Assembly (NCBI GenBank): GCA_964539975.1
Contig: CAZIKK010000006.1
Coordinates: 1 to 64,000, forward strand
Source: 38-11 sp964539975
GTDB lineage: Bacteria; Bacillota; Clostridia; Tissierellales; Dethiosulfatibacteraceae
Direction of reading: 5' to 3'
Length of the DNA stretch: 64,000 nucleotides
Positions 43,196-52,788 of this stretch are shown one piece after another; the first letter of the stretch is position 1; each line of letters starts with the position of its first letter. The notes below the pieces were generated by a model. That model had not been told where the DNA came from. It saw nothing but the letters and a program-made list of their open reading frames with translations, and did no database searches. The position numbers were made by a program, and so were the translations under genes.

Positions 43196-44350
43196 ATGAG
43201 AAATAAATTCATTGAAAAACACGCCCGAGAGGCCATCACTTTAAGCGATTTCATGGCGGATCACCCTGAAATAGGCATGCAAGAGTTTCAAGCCTCTTCA
43301 AAAATGGTTGAGGTTCTAACCGCTCATGGATTTTCTGTGGTCCATCCATTTGCCGGACTTGATACAGCTTTCAAAGCCACCATCAACGAGGGGAAAGCGA
43401 TTAAAATAGCCTTGCTTGCAGAATACGATGCCCTAAGAGGAATGGGACATGCTTGTGGTCACTGTGCTTCAGGTGCTATCAGTGTTCTGGCTGCATTGGC
43501 TCTCAACGATATGAAAGATCAGTTAGATGCCCAAATAGATTTGATTGGCACTCCTGACGAAGAAATGACAGGAGGGAAAGTTGCAATGGCCGATCAAGGG
43601 GTTTTCGATGATTATGATTTGGCTATTATGATCCACCTCAATGATGTGAGTGCGGTCTACTGCGGCACTCTCGCCATGGATTCCTTCCTTTTTAAATTTT
43701 CAGGACGACCTGCCCATGCCGCTGCCGTTCCATGGGAAGGGAACAACGCTCTTAATGGTGTAAGATTGATGTTCGATGCCATCGATATGATGCGTCAACA
43801 TGTCAAAGATGATGTGCGACTCCATGGTTTCATCCAAGATGGTGGAAAAGCGCCCAATATTGTACCCGAATCCGCTATAGCTGAATACTACGTACGCGCC
43901 AAGGAAAGACACTACTTAAATGACATCAATGAATGGGTTAAGGACTGCGCAAAAGCAGCAGCTATGGCCACTCGTACCACTGTTGAAATTGAACTCTCCG
44001 GTCTTCCTTTTCATGACTTGTCCAGCAAGCCCAGCGGTGAAAATGTCTTAGAGCAAATCTATCGCGATTTGGGATTGGAAACCGTGGATTTGAGAAGTGA
44101 ATTATCCGGGTCATCTGATATAGGCAATGTCGATTATGTCTGCCCGGCATTTCATCCTTTACTAAGCATCGGAGAAAGCTTCAAACCCCACACTCAAGAA
44201 TTTGTAGATGCTATGAAGACAGAAAAAACCCACCAAGTCATCCTAGATGGGGGAGAAATCATGGTTCGGTTCGTTGAAAGCGTTATAAACGATCCAAAAT
44301 TATTGGAAACGATCCAAAATGAACATCGAGCCAATCGAAATCTTATCTAA
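43196..44350 (+). CDS. M20-family amidohydrolase (AbgB/peptidase M20D-like)
   Basis: 384 aa. Metal ligands in HACGHCASG (about residues 89-97), GTPDEEMTGGK (about 120-130) and the dimerisation-domain GRPAHAAAVPWEG. It hydrolyses an amide such as p-aminobenzoyl-glutamate, N-acyl amino acids or a similar compound. AGGAGG before ATG 43196, 33 bases after bioY, so it may be co-transcribed. Terminator downstream. Substrate unknown. Confidence 0.88.
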   Translation: MRNKFIEKHAREAITLSDFMADHPEIGMQEFQASSKMVEVLTAHGFSVVHPFAGLDTAFKATINEGKAIKIALLAEYDALRGMGHACGHCASGAISVLAALALNDMKDQLDAQIDLIGTPDEEMTGGKVAMADQGVFDDYDLAIMIHLNDVSAVYCGTLAMDSFLFKFSGRPAHAAAVPWEGNNALNGVRLMFDAIDMMRQHVKDDVRLHGFIQDGGKAPNIVPESAIAEYYVRAKERHYLNDINEWVKDCAKAAAMATRTTVEIELSGLPFHDLSSKPSGENVLEQIYRDLGLETVDLRSELSGSSDIGNVDYVCPAFHPLLSIGESFKPHTQEFVDAMKTEKTHQVILDGGEIMVRFVESVINDPKLLETIQNEHRANRNLI

Positions 44351-44376
44351 AAAAAGCTGTCCTCGGACAGCTTTTT
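44351..44376 (+). terminator. bidirectional terminator between the M20 gene and the ABC permease
   Basis: AAAAAGCTGTCC (44351-44362) and GGACAGCTTTTT (44365-44376) form a stem with a CTCG loop. Symmetric A/T tails serve both convergent genes. Confidence 0.85.
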
Positions 44377-44379
44377 AGT

Positions 44380-46179
44380 TTATTGAACTATGGTTTCTAA
44401 ATACTGGAAGGTGCTTTCAAAGCGTTCTGTCACTCGAATAGACATAAAGTTTTTTCTGTTCTGTTCTCCTTCGAAAGTAATCTCTAAATAATAGAGCTTT
44501 TCAACAGAAGATGGCGTAGCCGGTCTGTCATAACTTCTATAATCATAGTCATACAGCCAATAATCGTCTTTCCCTTGAATAGCAAACTGCAAACATTTGT
44601 CACACTCTGCCAGGTAGAAATCTAAATCCCTTCTCAAATGACGTCTCAAAGTCTCCACGTCAAGACGATCCATCAGCCCTTGTGAGATCTCTTGGTATCT
44701 TTCACCTTCAAAATGCAAGCGTAAGTCGCTGATAATTTTGTCTGTTAAATAGTCTTCTTCATAGATAAACGGCATTCTTATCCTTTTAAAACCTTCTGTG
44801 TTCACCCATTCTTTCAAAACATGGTCTAAATCACCTTCGTAAGACTCTGTCTCTGTCAAGTTGTAGTGGCGATGTAACACCTCTCCATTGTGATAGTAAT
44901 AAGAGATCATGACGGTAGTGCCATAATAGTAGCTTTGATCCTTAATAAGCTGGCGGTGCAATTGAATGATGGAATCGATGGTTTCAGGATCGTCGTACAC
45001 ATTCACATTGCTTGCACTCCTCATAAAATCCTCAGTTGCGTTATAAAGTTGGCGACTTTCTGAAGGCCTTCCCTCTTCTTCTTGTCGATAAATCCATTGG
45101 CTATTTCCCACGTAGATGGAACTGATTTCAGACGCTTCAGGAACTTTTCCTTCAAATCGACTGGTGGTAAAGTTCACAATGCCGAGAAACAAAACGAAAA
45201 ACACGATAAATCCACCAAACAACTTGTAAGTCAGTGCACTTAGCCGGAAAGATTTTTCAAGCACTGCATTGATCAGATAGTAGGCCAATGCAAATAGAAT
45301 CAAGAAATTGACCACTTTCCCGATAAATCCTACCTGCCACAAGATGGCCGAAAAAGCAATTGGCAATAAGGTTGCAATGATGATGGCAATGAAATGCTTG
45401 TAGCCATCGGAGACCACCAACTCACCTGCCCGTTCATGTTTGCGTCTCTTGCTCAACCAAAGCAATAACCCATACAGCAAGCACAAGATACCTGCTAATA
45501 CAAGCCAATATGACCATGACATGCCTGTTTCCGCATACTTTACAAAATAGAGTATGTCGATCCGGTAAACTTTATCAACAAAGAGATTAAACATCATGTT
45601 AGAACTAAATCCTACTGTGATATCTTCTACAATTCTAAAGAAGTAGTTGATGATCGCTAACAAAGACAAGGGCAGTGTGAAATTAATAATCGTCCCCAAA
45701 GAAGCCGCAATGGTATTTCCTGTCAGCACTCCCGTAATCCCTGCCGTTAAAATACCTGCCAATAACCAAGGGATAGCCACCATAAACACATCATTAAGGC
45801 TCATGTAAATGTTGGTTTCAATAAATAGAGAAACGATGTACAGCGCACCGATCAAAACCGCTGTGTAGATGAGATTAATCACTAATGTTGCATTAATTCT
45901 TTGTAGATCTGTCATCGGTTTGGAAGCGTAGTATCCTAGCTTTCTCGCATCATGAAGATAACTGAAATCGATCATGCAGTTGATAAACACAAGGAAGAAT
46001 ACTTCTACGATTCCTGCTATAATGAATCCTTCCCTAATTGTTGATCTGGTAATGATAGGAATAATCACCACTGTGATAAAGAGGATGACAAAAGAGACTA
46101 AAAACCAGCTTCTCTTTTCTTTCAATCCATTCACCACAAGTTTTCCGGTGTTTTTATGCATCCAGTTCTTCTGTTCCAT
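44380..46179 (-). CDS. ABC transporter permease, bacitracin/YtrC-like exporter type
   Basis: 599 aa from ATG 46179 (GGGAGG eight bases upstream). Six or more membrane segments in the first 250 residues and one pair near 300-340, then a long soluble C-terminal part (about 350-600) rich in charged residues. It follows the ATPase and overlaps it by 26 bases. The GntR-ABC-permease order is that of the ytr-type operons that respond to cell-envelope stress. Exact substrate unknown. Confidence 0.8.
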   Translation of the reverse strand: MEQKNWMHKNTGKLVVNGLKEKRSWFLVSFVILFITVVIIPIITRSTIREGFIIAGIVEVFFLVFINCMIDFSYLHDARKLGYYASKPMTDLQRINATLVINLIYTAVLIGALYIVSLFIETNIYMSLNDVFMVAIPWLLAGILTAGITGVLTGNTIAASLGTIINFTLPLSLLAIINYFFRIVEDITVGFSSNMMFNLFVDKVYRIDILYFVKYAETGMSWSYWLVLAGILCLLYGLLLWLSKRRKHERAGELVVSDGYKHFIAIIIATLLPIAFSAILWQVGFIGKVVNFLILFALAYYLINAVLEKSFRLSALTYKLFGGFIVFFVLFLGIVNFTTSRFEGKVPEASEISSIYVGNSQWIYRQEEEGRPSESRQLYNATEDFMRSASNVNVYDDPETIDSIIQLHRQLIKDQSYYYGTTVMISYYYHNGEVLHRHYNLTETESYEGDLDHVLKEWVNTEGFKRIRMPFIYEEDYLTDKIISDLRLHFEGERYQEISQGLMDRLDVETLRRHLRRDLDFYLAECDKCLQFAIQGKDDYWLYDYDYRSYDRPATPSSVEKLYYLEITFEGEQNRKNFMSIRVTERFESTFQYLETIVQ

Positions 46180-47065
46180 AGCCTGCACCTCCCAACTCCG
46201 CAATGAAGATTTCTTCTAGATTGACGGCTAGTTCGTCAAATATAAGGACTTGATATCGTTCCTCTAAAGCTTTTCTAAATGCTTCCACATTTCCTCTCAA
46301 TGTCATGAAATAAACTTTGCCTACTTGAATACGTTTAACGATTTGGAATTCATCTCCTGATATCCCTTCAAAATCTTCTGCCACAGCAAATTGGACACGT
46401 TTCAGATTTTCTTTCAATGAACTCATCTCTTCTTCTTTGATGATGGTCCCTTCATGCATAATGCCCACTTTGTCGCAAATATTATCCAATTCTTTCAAAT
46501 CATGGGACGAAATGATGACCGTCATATTGTTGCCCACCACGTCTTTGATCAAAACATTCCAAAATTTTCTTCTAATCACCGCGTCTAGTCCATCCACTAT
46601 CTCGTCAAGCAACAATACTTTAGGATTCGCCGACATGGCCAAAACAAAAGCCGCTTGTTTCTTCTGTCCTTTTGACATGTTTGCCAGTTTTTTGTTGGGA
46701 TCAATTTTAAAATAAGTCGTCAATTTGTTGAATTTTTCTACTGACATTTGATCATACAAGAGCCCTTCAAAATTAAACAAACTATTTAGCGTACTGCCAT
46801 GCGGAAAGAATAAATCATCTTGAACGTAATAGAAATCTTTAATAACTTCCGATCTTTCCCCTACAACTTGATCGTTGAAATAAACCTGCCCACTATCCTG
46901 TCTGAATACTTGAATGATATGCTTCAAAAGGGTGGTCTTACCACATCCATTTGAACCTACCAATCCATAAATTTGTCCTTCATTAGCATTGATATGAATA
47001 TCCTTAAGTACTTGAAAACTCCTAAAGTTTTTACTCAGTTTGTCAACTCGAAGCATTGTTTTCAA
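46154..47065 (-). CDS. ABC transporter ATP-binding protein
   Basis: 303 aa. Walker A GSNGCGKTTL (about 39-48), signature MSKGQKKQAAFVLAM (the usual LSGGQ is replaced by MSKGQ), Walker B VLLLDEIVDGLD. It powers the permease downstream. Overlaps the GntR gene by 23 bases. Together they form one operon repressed by the GntR protein. Confidence 0.92.
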   Translation of the reverse strand: MKTMLRVDKLSKNFRSFQVLKDIHINANEGQIYGLVGSNGCGKTTLLKHIIQVFRQDSGQVYFNDQVVGERSEVIKDFYYVQDDLFFPHGSTLNSLFNFEGLLYDQMSVEKFNKLTTYFKIDPNKKLANMSKGQKKQAAFVLAMSANPKVLLLDEIVDGLDAVIRRKFWNVLIKDVVGNNMTVIISSHDLKELDNICDKVGIMHEGTIIKEEEMSSLKENLKRVQFAVAEDFEGISGDEFQIVKRIQVGKVYFMTLRGNVEAFRKALEERYQVLIFDELAVNLEEIFIAELGGAGYGTEELDA

Positions 47066-47426
47066 CTCCTTTCACTGTGTCTCGGGTTATAGCCAATATT
47101 GCGTCATCTTCCACACCTAGTCCCTTCAAAACCTTGACACATGAAACCAATTCATCGGTCTTCCGTTGAATCTCAGCGGAAATAACATGATCAGCTCGAG
47201 CGACAAAGTTTCCTTTACCCGGCAAAGAGTAAATATAGTGATCGTTCTCTAGCTGTTTATAAGCTCTTTGGATGGTGTTTGGATTCAACCGAATTGTAGA
47301 AGCCAATTCTCTTACTGATGGTAATTGATCTTCTGGTTTTAAAACCTGGCTACTAATCAATTTGACGAATTGTTCATAAATTTGTTCATAAATGGGTTTG
47401 GGATTATTGGGATCAAAGCTGACCAT
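47043..47426 (-). CDS. GntR-family regulator, YtrA subfamily
   Basis: 127 aa, the short YtrA form: winged helix only (PIYEQIYEQFVKLI, LPSVRELASTIRLNPNTIQRAYKQLE about 38-63) plus a small C-terminal tail. Such proteins repress their own ABC-transporter operon. Two operators are at its promoter. Confidence 0.92.
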   Translation of the reverse strand: MVSFDPNNPKPIYEQIYEQFVKLISSQVLKPEDQLPSVRELASTIRLNPNTIQRAYKQLENDHYIYSLPGKGNFVARADHVISAEIQRKTDELVSCVKVLKGLGVEDDAILAITRDTVKGVENNASS

Positions 47427-47444
47427 TCGTCATCCTCCTTTCAA

Positions 47445-47506
47445 CTGTACTATATAAAGTAATACAGCCTTAACTGTATTATAACTTCTAATACAGTTGT
47501 TGTCAA
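47445..47506 (-). promoter_or_regulatory. YtrA-type promoter with two operators
   Basis: Promoter on the minus strand: TTGACA (47506-47501), 17-base spacer, TATAAT (47483-47478). Operator B is AACTGTATTA-N7-TAATACAGTT (47472-47498), a perfect repeat covering the promoter. Operator A is CTGTACTA-N7-TAATACAG (47445-47467) downstream. Centres are 29 bases apart. Confidence 0.88.
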
Positions 47507-47603
47507 TTTTATTTAATTCGCCTCTCATCTTACGAGATAACCCTTTACAAGCCCTCGATGATTGACTATAATATGCTCGACTATTAAACAAGGAGGGGTC
47601 ATC

Positions 47604-48491
47604 ATGTCCGTAAAACAAAAACAAAGAATACAAAAATCCAGTTCTCATTATTTGCTTATGTTTGTGGGAAGTTGTTTGTCAGCTTTTGCCATAACTGCCA
47701 TACTTCGACCCAATCAACTCATAACCGGTGGTATCACAGGGATCAGCATCTTGTTGGATGGGACTTTTGGCCTACCATACACCATCTTTTACTATTTATT
47801 AGCTATGTTGGTCATGTTGGCCACTTTTTTAACTTTGGGGAAAAAGGAAGTCAAAAAAATCATAGTCTACAGTATCTTGTTTCCTATGATTCTTATTTTG
47901 TTTGAAACGTTGAATTTTCAATTGATCCTGAACGATCTGTTCTTATCTGCCGTGTTCTACGGCATTATCGGAGGCGGTGGATTCGGTCTCATCATCATCA
48001 GTGGTTTTTCCTCTGGAGGAACAGACACCATTGCAAAGATCCTTCATCATAGATTGTTTCCCTTTGTCAGTATTAGTAAGTTGTTGCTGTTTATTGACAT
48101 TGCCATCATTCTAGCCTCTGCTTTCAAATACAATATCAATACTGCCTTGTATGCCATTGTGACTCAAGTTGTCTTTGTCAAAAGCATGGAGTCCATCATT
48201 TATGGTTTTAGCTCGAAGAAAGTCAAACTTGAAATTATTTCAGAAAACTACAATGATATTGAAGATTTCATTCTCAATACAGTGGTGCGTGGAATTACAA
48301 AGTACAGAATCACTGGTGGTTACACAAAAAAAGAGAAAACAGTCCTCACTACTATTTGTACGCCAAGAGAATCTATTCTCATCAAAAATTTTATTTCATC
48401 GGTGGATCAAGACGCTTTCATCGATGTTCTGCCTGTTTCTTCTGTTTGGGGAAAAGGGGTAGGATTCGAACCTTTAATAGACAATCAATAG
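47604..48491 (+). CDS. YitT-family membrane protein with DUF2179 domain
   Basis: 295 aa from ATG 47604, with AAGGAGG upstream. Five to six membrane segments (about 20-200), containing ITGGITGISILLDG and SGFSSGGTDTIAKIL, typical of YitT/DUF161 proteins; the C-terminal 80-90 residues (GITKYRITGGYTKKEKTVLTTI) are DUF2179. Function is not established. Not part of the neighbouring operons. Confidence 0.85.
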   Translation: MSVKQKQRIQKSSSHYLLMFVGSCLSAFAITAILRPNQLITGGITGISILLDGTFGLPYTIFYYLLAMLVMLATFLTLGKKEVKKIIVYSILFPMILILFETLNFQLILNDLFLSAVFYGIIGGGGFGLIIISGFSSGGTDTIAKILHHRLFPFVSISKLLLFIDIAIILASAFKYNINTALYAIVTQVVFVKSMESIIYGFSSKKVKLEIISENYNDIEDFILNTVVRGITKYRITGGYTKKEKTVLTTICTPRESILIKNFISSVDQDAFIDVLPVSSVWGKGVGFEPLIDNQ

Positions 48492-48501
48492 CGGCTTTTG
48501 A

Positions 48502-48636
48502 TTCCTAAGCACCTATCACCACGATATCATTCTCGGCGGCACCGGCTCTGGAAAACGCATCTCGCATCGACGCTTGCGTCCTCTCATCATGGACACTGTA
48601 TCACTCCTTGAGCCCAAAGACATCCGCCACAAGTAG
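48502..48636 (+). pseudogene. possible fragment with a P-loop (VirD4/TraG-like) motif
   Basis: In one frame, bounded by an upstream TGA at 48499 and stop TAG at 48634-48636, the peptide begins FLSTYHHDIILGGTGSGKR. The GGTGSGK P-loop after a hydrophobic strand resembles the Walker A of type IV coupling proteins. The DNA is GC-rich against its surroundings. From 48587 it overlaps the radical-SAM gene on the other strand, so only about 85 bases are free. Could be a chance reading. Confidence 0.2.
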
Positions 48637-49864
48637 GGAAGATGTTGTCTAAACAATCCTTGTTGTTGTCATCCATTTCTTCGCACCCACCGCAATGGAC
48701 ACACGGAGAAAAATCAAAATCATACACTTTTTCTCTGAATTCATGATAGGCTTGGGATTGCCAAATATCTTGAAGGCTTTTTTCTTGGATATTCCCGAAA
48801 TAATGGGCTTTTATTTCTCTTTTATGGTTGTTCAAATACGTTGTGTAATCATGCAACAATCCCATACAAGGAGAAACCATCCCATCCCATCTGATAAAAC
48901 AATTGCTCTCATGAATAAATCGGCAAGTGTCTTTGTGTTCTTTGTAGGGCTCATTCAGTAGTCTGATTTTCATCATTGAACTATGCAAAGCATGTAGTGG
49001 TTCCTTAGTCAAATCATTATAGTCCATTTTAGGCAAACTGACCTCTGGAATGACGACTTCTTTGAACCCAATCAGATTGTCTCTATCTTCTTGATGCGCC
49101 CAGGCGTTGAACAAACGTTTGTTGTATAAGAGCTTTTCCGCCATTTCTTGATCATAAGGGATGGCATTGCTGATAGAAATCTTCTCCGCCCAAACACTCC
49201 CAGCAAAATGTCGTAACCGACTAAGGTCTTCGACATTGTCTTTTGTCACCACAAAAGCAATGCCAAGATGAATTTTGTGATTGCTTTTCTTATTAATCGT
49301 TTTGAAATGTTTTAAATGATCATACACTTGATCAAAATCTGCACCTTCGCGAATTTCATTAAATTTTGAAGGTCTCACACTGTCTATTGAGACCCAAAGA
49401 TCATCTAAACCCGCCTCAAATAATCCCATGATCTTATCATGGGTAAGTTGTGTGCCATTTGTCGTCATTCCAGTCTTGATCCCCAACTCATGAATGGCTT
49501 TCACCATCGTTAAAATATCTGGATGAGACATCGGTTCTCCAAAACCACCAAACATGACTGATTCTAAGGATGGCAATGCTTTCATCTGCTTCACCAATCG
49601 GTTGAATGTTGGCTGTGACAAATAGCCATTGGACTCTTGCCAGTTTTTGCGTATACAAGTCACACAATTCAAGTTACAAACAGAAGTAGGTTCTATATAC
49701 AGTTTTCTCAATACATGAATGGAAGGGGTCAATAGAATGCTATCTCCCTCTTCCACAAGCATATACTCTTGAAAATGGCCAATGTTTGTCTTCTCCAGCC
49801 ATTTTTTTGGAATAACCAAATCATCTGTCGCGTTTTTTTTGATATCGAATCTTTTGTTCATCAT
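48587..49864 (-). CDS. radical SAM/SPASM protein, putative tungsten-enzyme maturase
   Basis: 426 aa from ATG 49864 (AAGG five to eight bases upstream; ATG 49861 is also possible). The radical-SAM cluster motif is CNLNCVTC (about residues 64-71); GGFGEPMSHP follows. The C-terminus has Cys-rich SPASM-type clusters: CVHCGGCEEMDD and CGGCLWAQGVIQCP. This architecture fits the tungsten-cofactor-oxidoreductase radical-SAM maturase family that goes with AOR enzymes, consistent with aor at 32.6-34.4 kb. The exact modification is unknown. Confidence 0.8.
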   Translation of the reverse strand: MMNKRFDIKKNATDDLVIPKKWLEKTNIGHFQEYMLVEEGDSILLTPSIHVLRKLYIEPTSVCNLNCVTCIRKNWQESNGYLSQPTFNRLVKQMKALPSLESVMFGGFGEPMSHPDILTMVKAIHELGIKTGMTTNGTQLTHDKIMGLFEAGLDDLWVSIDSVRPSKFNEIREGADFDQVYDHLKHFKTINKKSNHKIHLGIAFVVTKDNVEDLSRLRHFAGSVWAEKISISNAIPYDQEMAEKLLYNKRLFNAWAHQEDRDNLIGFKEVVIPEVSLPKMDYNDLTKEPLHALHSSMMKIRLLNEPYKEHKDTCRFIHESNCFIRWDGMVSPCMGLLHDYTTYLNNHKREIKAHYFGNIQEKSLQDIWQSQAYHEFREKVYDFDFSPCVHCGGCEEMDDNNKDCLDNIFPTCGGCLWAQGVIQCP

Positions 49865-49938
49865 TACCACCTTGTGTTCAGGGTTTGACTTTTATCCCAT
49901 TATATCACATGGCTTGATTCTATTCACATTCGTCTTTT

Positions 49939-50181
49939 TCAAATGTTATCTTCGCTGTAAATTAGTATATGTTCGCCTTTCTCAAGTTTGAAAATTTTTT
50001 CTATGTTTTTATCCACCAATTCCAAAGCATCTTTTTGATAATCAATACGTGCACTGATGCTGCAATTGGAACTCAATTCTCTTGGCACAGGCATCAGTTC
50101 GCAAGAAATGCCCCTTTTTTTCATTTCCCTTTCAAATTTTATTGCCCCTGTGTGAGTGAAAAACAGAATATTATAAATCAT
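49939..50181 (-). CDS. DUF3343 small protein
   Basis: 80 aa, matching DUF3343 by length and N-terminal FFTHTGAIKFEREMKKRGISCELMPVP. The family is annotated as possible selenium/sulfur carriers and occurs with TusA and selenium genes. It overlaps the TusA-like gene by four bases, so it is translationally coupled. Conserved Cys is in SCELMP. Confidence 0.8.
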   Translation of the reverse strand: MIYNILFFTHTGAIKFEREMKKRGISCELMPVPRELSSNCSISARIDYQKDALELVDKNIEKIFKLEKGEHILIYSEDNI

Positions 50182-50390
50182 TTGCTTTTTTCCCCAACAA
50201 TAATATAGTGCTCTCCCATCTCTTGAACTGTCACTTGATAACCTGTATGCTTCATAAATCTCGAGACATTTGCTTTGGCAGTGTTATTGTCCACTACCAC
50301 CTCAATCCCTTCGGGGGTTTCTTCTAAAGCTTTTTTTGTCATTAAAACTGGTTGTGGGCAACTCATGCCACATGTATCAATTTTTCTCAT
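50178..50390 (-). CDS. TusA/SirA-like sulfurtransferase
   Basis: 70 aa. The motif CGMSCPQPV (about residues 7-15) with the CPxP signature defines the TusA/YedF family, which carries persulfide or selenium as a thiol adduct. It sits directly after YedE and before DUF3343, as in selenium-metabolism clusters. Confidence 0.88.
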   Translation of the reverse strand: MRKIDTCGMSCPQPVLMTKKALEETPEGIEVVVDNNTAKANVSRFMKHTGYQVTVQEMGEHYIIVGEKSK

Positions 50391-51466
50391 TACGCTCTCT
50401 CCTTTCCAAGTATATTCTTGCTTATAAACTCAGCATTTTTCCATGAAACCATCAGCAAGAAAACAATGCCAATGCCAACAGCATACTGCCCGTTAGCTGT
50501 TGGTCCAGCCGCACTGGATGCCAACCCAAAATTATGACTGATTGCCGCCCCTACCAGCAACCCCATGACAGAAATGGCCGAATCACTGTTTCCTTCTCCT
50601 GCCAGTATCAATTGCCTTAACGGACATCCTCCTAATAGAACAGAAGCCCAACCAACCACTGCCATTCCCAAGAAATTCCAGAGACCATCTGTATGTGCGA
50701 TAGGTTGCCCTTCAAATCCTAATTCAAAAAATCCAAAAGCCATATTGAGAAGACCGCTAGACAAGATCACAGAGACAAAACCCAACAAAAGATAACTGTC
50801 TCTAAACAATATCATATCTCTTGTTCCACCAACCATGCATAGTCTAGATCTTTGTGCCAAAATTCCCACAATCAAACCAGCACCTAAAGCAATTGCCATT
50901 GGCGCATAAGAAGCTCCTGGACCGGTTTCGCTAAAAAACAAAAAGGCAGGCGATACCAACAGCAAGACCAACAAGCCTATGTTCAAGGCAGGAAAAATCG
51001 ATCCTTCCATATTGGAAATCTTGTAATTTCTTTTTAAATTGAAGCCTTTGTTTAAAAAGAAGACGCCCACTCCTGTCCCGGCGATAAAGCCTGCTAACCC
51101 CACCAAAGCATTCAAATCTCCTCCTCCTATTCGCAATACCATTCTTAGAGGACAACCTAGAAAAACCAATGCACCAATCATCACAAAAATAGATAAGACA
51201 AATCGTGTCATAGGTGAAGATCCACCTGTTGCTTGAAATTCCTTGCGTTTTTTTGACATGATAAAAGCACCTAGCACCAACCCAATGATTTCTGGCCTAA
51301 TATATTGAACTACTGGTGCCCGATGCAGCCCTATTGCACCTGCTATATCTCTAATGAAGCAAGCGATACAAAAGCCCATATTGGCAGGATTGCCAAAATA
51401 CACAAGCAAAACCGAAATGATGCCTACGGTTGTACCTGTTAACACAATACCTCGTTTACCTTCCAT
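50390..51466 (-). CDS. yedE: YedE-family putative selenium transporter
   Basis: 358 aa with about ten membrane segments and conserved motifs in YeeE/YedE proteins: FLGCPLRMVLRIGGGDLNALVG, GLIVGILAQRSRLCMVGG and GGCPLRQLILAGEGNSDS. In bacteria these are linked to selenium or thiosulfate uptake. Its partners TusA and DUF3343 follow in the same operon. Together with the selenocysteine-lyase-like enzyme opposite, it points to selenium handling. Confidence 0.85.
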   Translation of the reverse strand: MEGKRGIVLTGTTVGIISVLLVYFGNPANMGFCIACFIRDIAGAIGLHRAPVVQYIRPEIIGLVLGAFIMSKKRKEFQATGGSSPMTRFVLSIFVMIGALVFLGCPLRMVLRIGGGDLNALVGLAGFIAGTGVGVFFLNKGFNLKRNYKISNMEGSIFPALNIGLLVLLLVSPAFLFFSETGPGASYAPMAIALGAGLIVGILAQRSRLCMVGGTRDMILFRDSYLLLGFVSVILSSGLLNMAFGFFELGFEGQPIAHTDGLWNFLGMAVVGWASVLLGGCPLRQLILAGEGNSDSAISVMGLLVGAAISHNFGLASSAAGPTANGQYAVGIGIVFLLMVSWKNAEFISKNILGKERA

Positions 51467-51627
51467 TTTTTCCTCTCCTAGTGTAAAATAATAGTGATCT
51501 AAAGCTTACCCTTAAATTTTAACCAAGTCGGTAGATGAAGTAAAATCAACATATTTAATGATTCGAGCTTTTATGATAAATAAAATTGATAGAGTGGTTA
51601 TCCACCTTTTAGATTGGAGAGAATACC

Positions 51628-52788
51628 ATGAATGGACTATATATGGATAACGGAGCGACTTCCTTTCCCAAGGCACCAGGCGTAGCCGAAGCTGTCTTTA
51701 ATTATCTGAAATACATAGGTGCTAGCGTTAACAGAGGTGCTTACGATGCTTCATACGCATCTGAAAATACCGTTTACGAAACGAGAGAGTTGTTATGCCA
51801 ACTTTTTAATTTTCATCACCCGGAAAATGTGGTTTTTACGAAAAATATCACCGAAAGCCTAAATGTTATCTTAAAGGGCTTTCTCGAACCCGGTGACCAC
51901 GTGATTGTGTCCTCCATGGAGCACAATGCCGTGATGCGCCCTCTCAATCAACTCCGAACTCAAAATGTGCAGTATTCAAAGATTCCTTGTGATAACAAAG
52001 GTCGGTTGTGTCTTGAGAAAGTTCTTCCCTTGATCAAACCAACAACCAAAGCTTTCGTCATGACGCATGCTTCCAATGTTTGTGGAGCCATCTTGGACAT
52101 TGAAGCTATTAGCAAAATTTCCCAGGCACATGCTATCCCGCTTATCATTGACACCGCTCAAACGGCAGGTTTGATCTCTATTGACAATCAAAAACTGAAA
52201 GCAGATGCCATCACTTTCACTGGACATAAAAGCCTATTGGGTCCTCAAGGCATTGGTGGGTTTATTCTGTCTCAACGCATGGCCTCTGAGACAAGTCATT
52301 TGATAGAAGGTGGAACCGGCAGCCTGTCCGATACAGAATTCCAACCTGAATACATGCCCGATAAGTTCGAAGCTGGGACACCTAACGTTCCCGGAATCTA
52401 TGGTTTGAACACCTCCTTGAAATACCTTTTGGATACAGGTATCCATAACATTTATCAAAAAGAAATGGCCTTAACCGGTAGGTTTCTGAATGCACTGTCT
52501 TCCATCCCTGGAATTGACATCATTGGTGAAGCCACTCTAAAAAACCGGACAGGTATCGTGTCTATTGATTTCCAGCACCACGACAACGGTCGGGTGGCTC
52601 ATGCGCTGTCAAAAGAATACGGAATCATGACTAGAAGTGGTCTTCACTGTGCACCATCCGCCCATGAGACATTAGGTACTTTCCCAAAAGGTACGGTGCG
52701 CTTTGGTTTAAGTCATTTTCTAACCCCATCAGACATAGATCGTGCTATTGACGCCGTTCTTGCTTTGTCTAAAAGAGAGGTTATCTAA
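51628..52788 (+). CDS. aminotransferase class V, cysteine desulfurase/selenocysteine-lyase-like
   Basis: 386 aa. Motifs: NGATSFPKAPGVAEA at the start, the PLP-Lys in FTGHKSLLGPQGIGG (about residue 196) and the C-terminal Cys region RSGLHCAPSAHETLGT. The family releases sulfur from cysteine or selenium from selenocysteine. It diverges from the YedE operon and is joined to the LysR gene by overlap (TAATG), forming a selenium unit. Substrate not proven. Confidence 0.85.
   Translation: MNGLYMDNGATSFPKAPGVAEAVFNYLKYIGASVNRGAYDASYASENTVYETRELLCQLFNFHHPENVVFTKNITESLNVILKGFLEPGDHVIVSSMEHNAVMRPLNQLRTQNVQYSKIPCDNKGRLCLEKVLPLIKPTTKAFVMTHASNVCGAILDIEAISKISQAHAIPLIIDTAQTAGLISIDNQKLKADAITFTGHKSLLGPQGIGGFILSQRMASETSHLIEGGTGSLSDTEFQPEYMPDKFEAGTPNVPGIYGLNTSLKYLLDTGIHNIYQKEMALTGRFLNALSSIPGIDIIGEATLKNRTGIVSIDFQHHDNGRVAHALSKEYGIMTRSGLHCAPSAHETLGTFPKGTVRFGLSHFLTPSDIDRAIDAVLALSKREVI

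Noticed and set aside
50178..51466. In-frame TGA selenoprotein in the selenium cluster
   Set aside because: All frames in the cluster end and begin with tight overlaps; no interrupted frame with conserved sequence beyond a TGA was seen.
51597..51605. Single TTATCCACC near the selenocysteine-lyase-like start as a DnaA box
   Set aside because: One isolated, imperfect copy; expected by chance.
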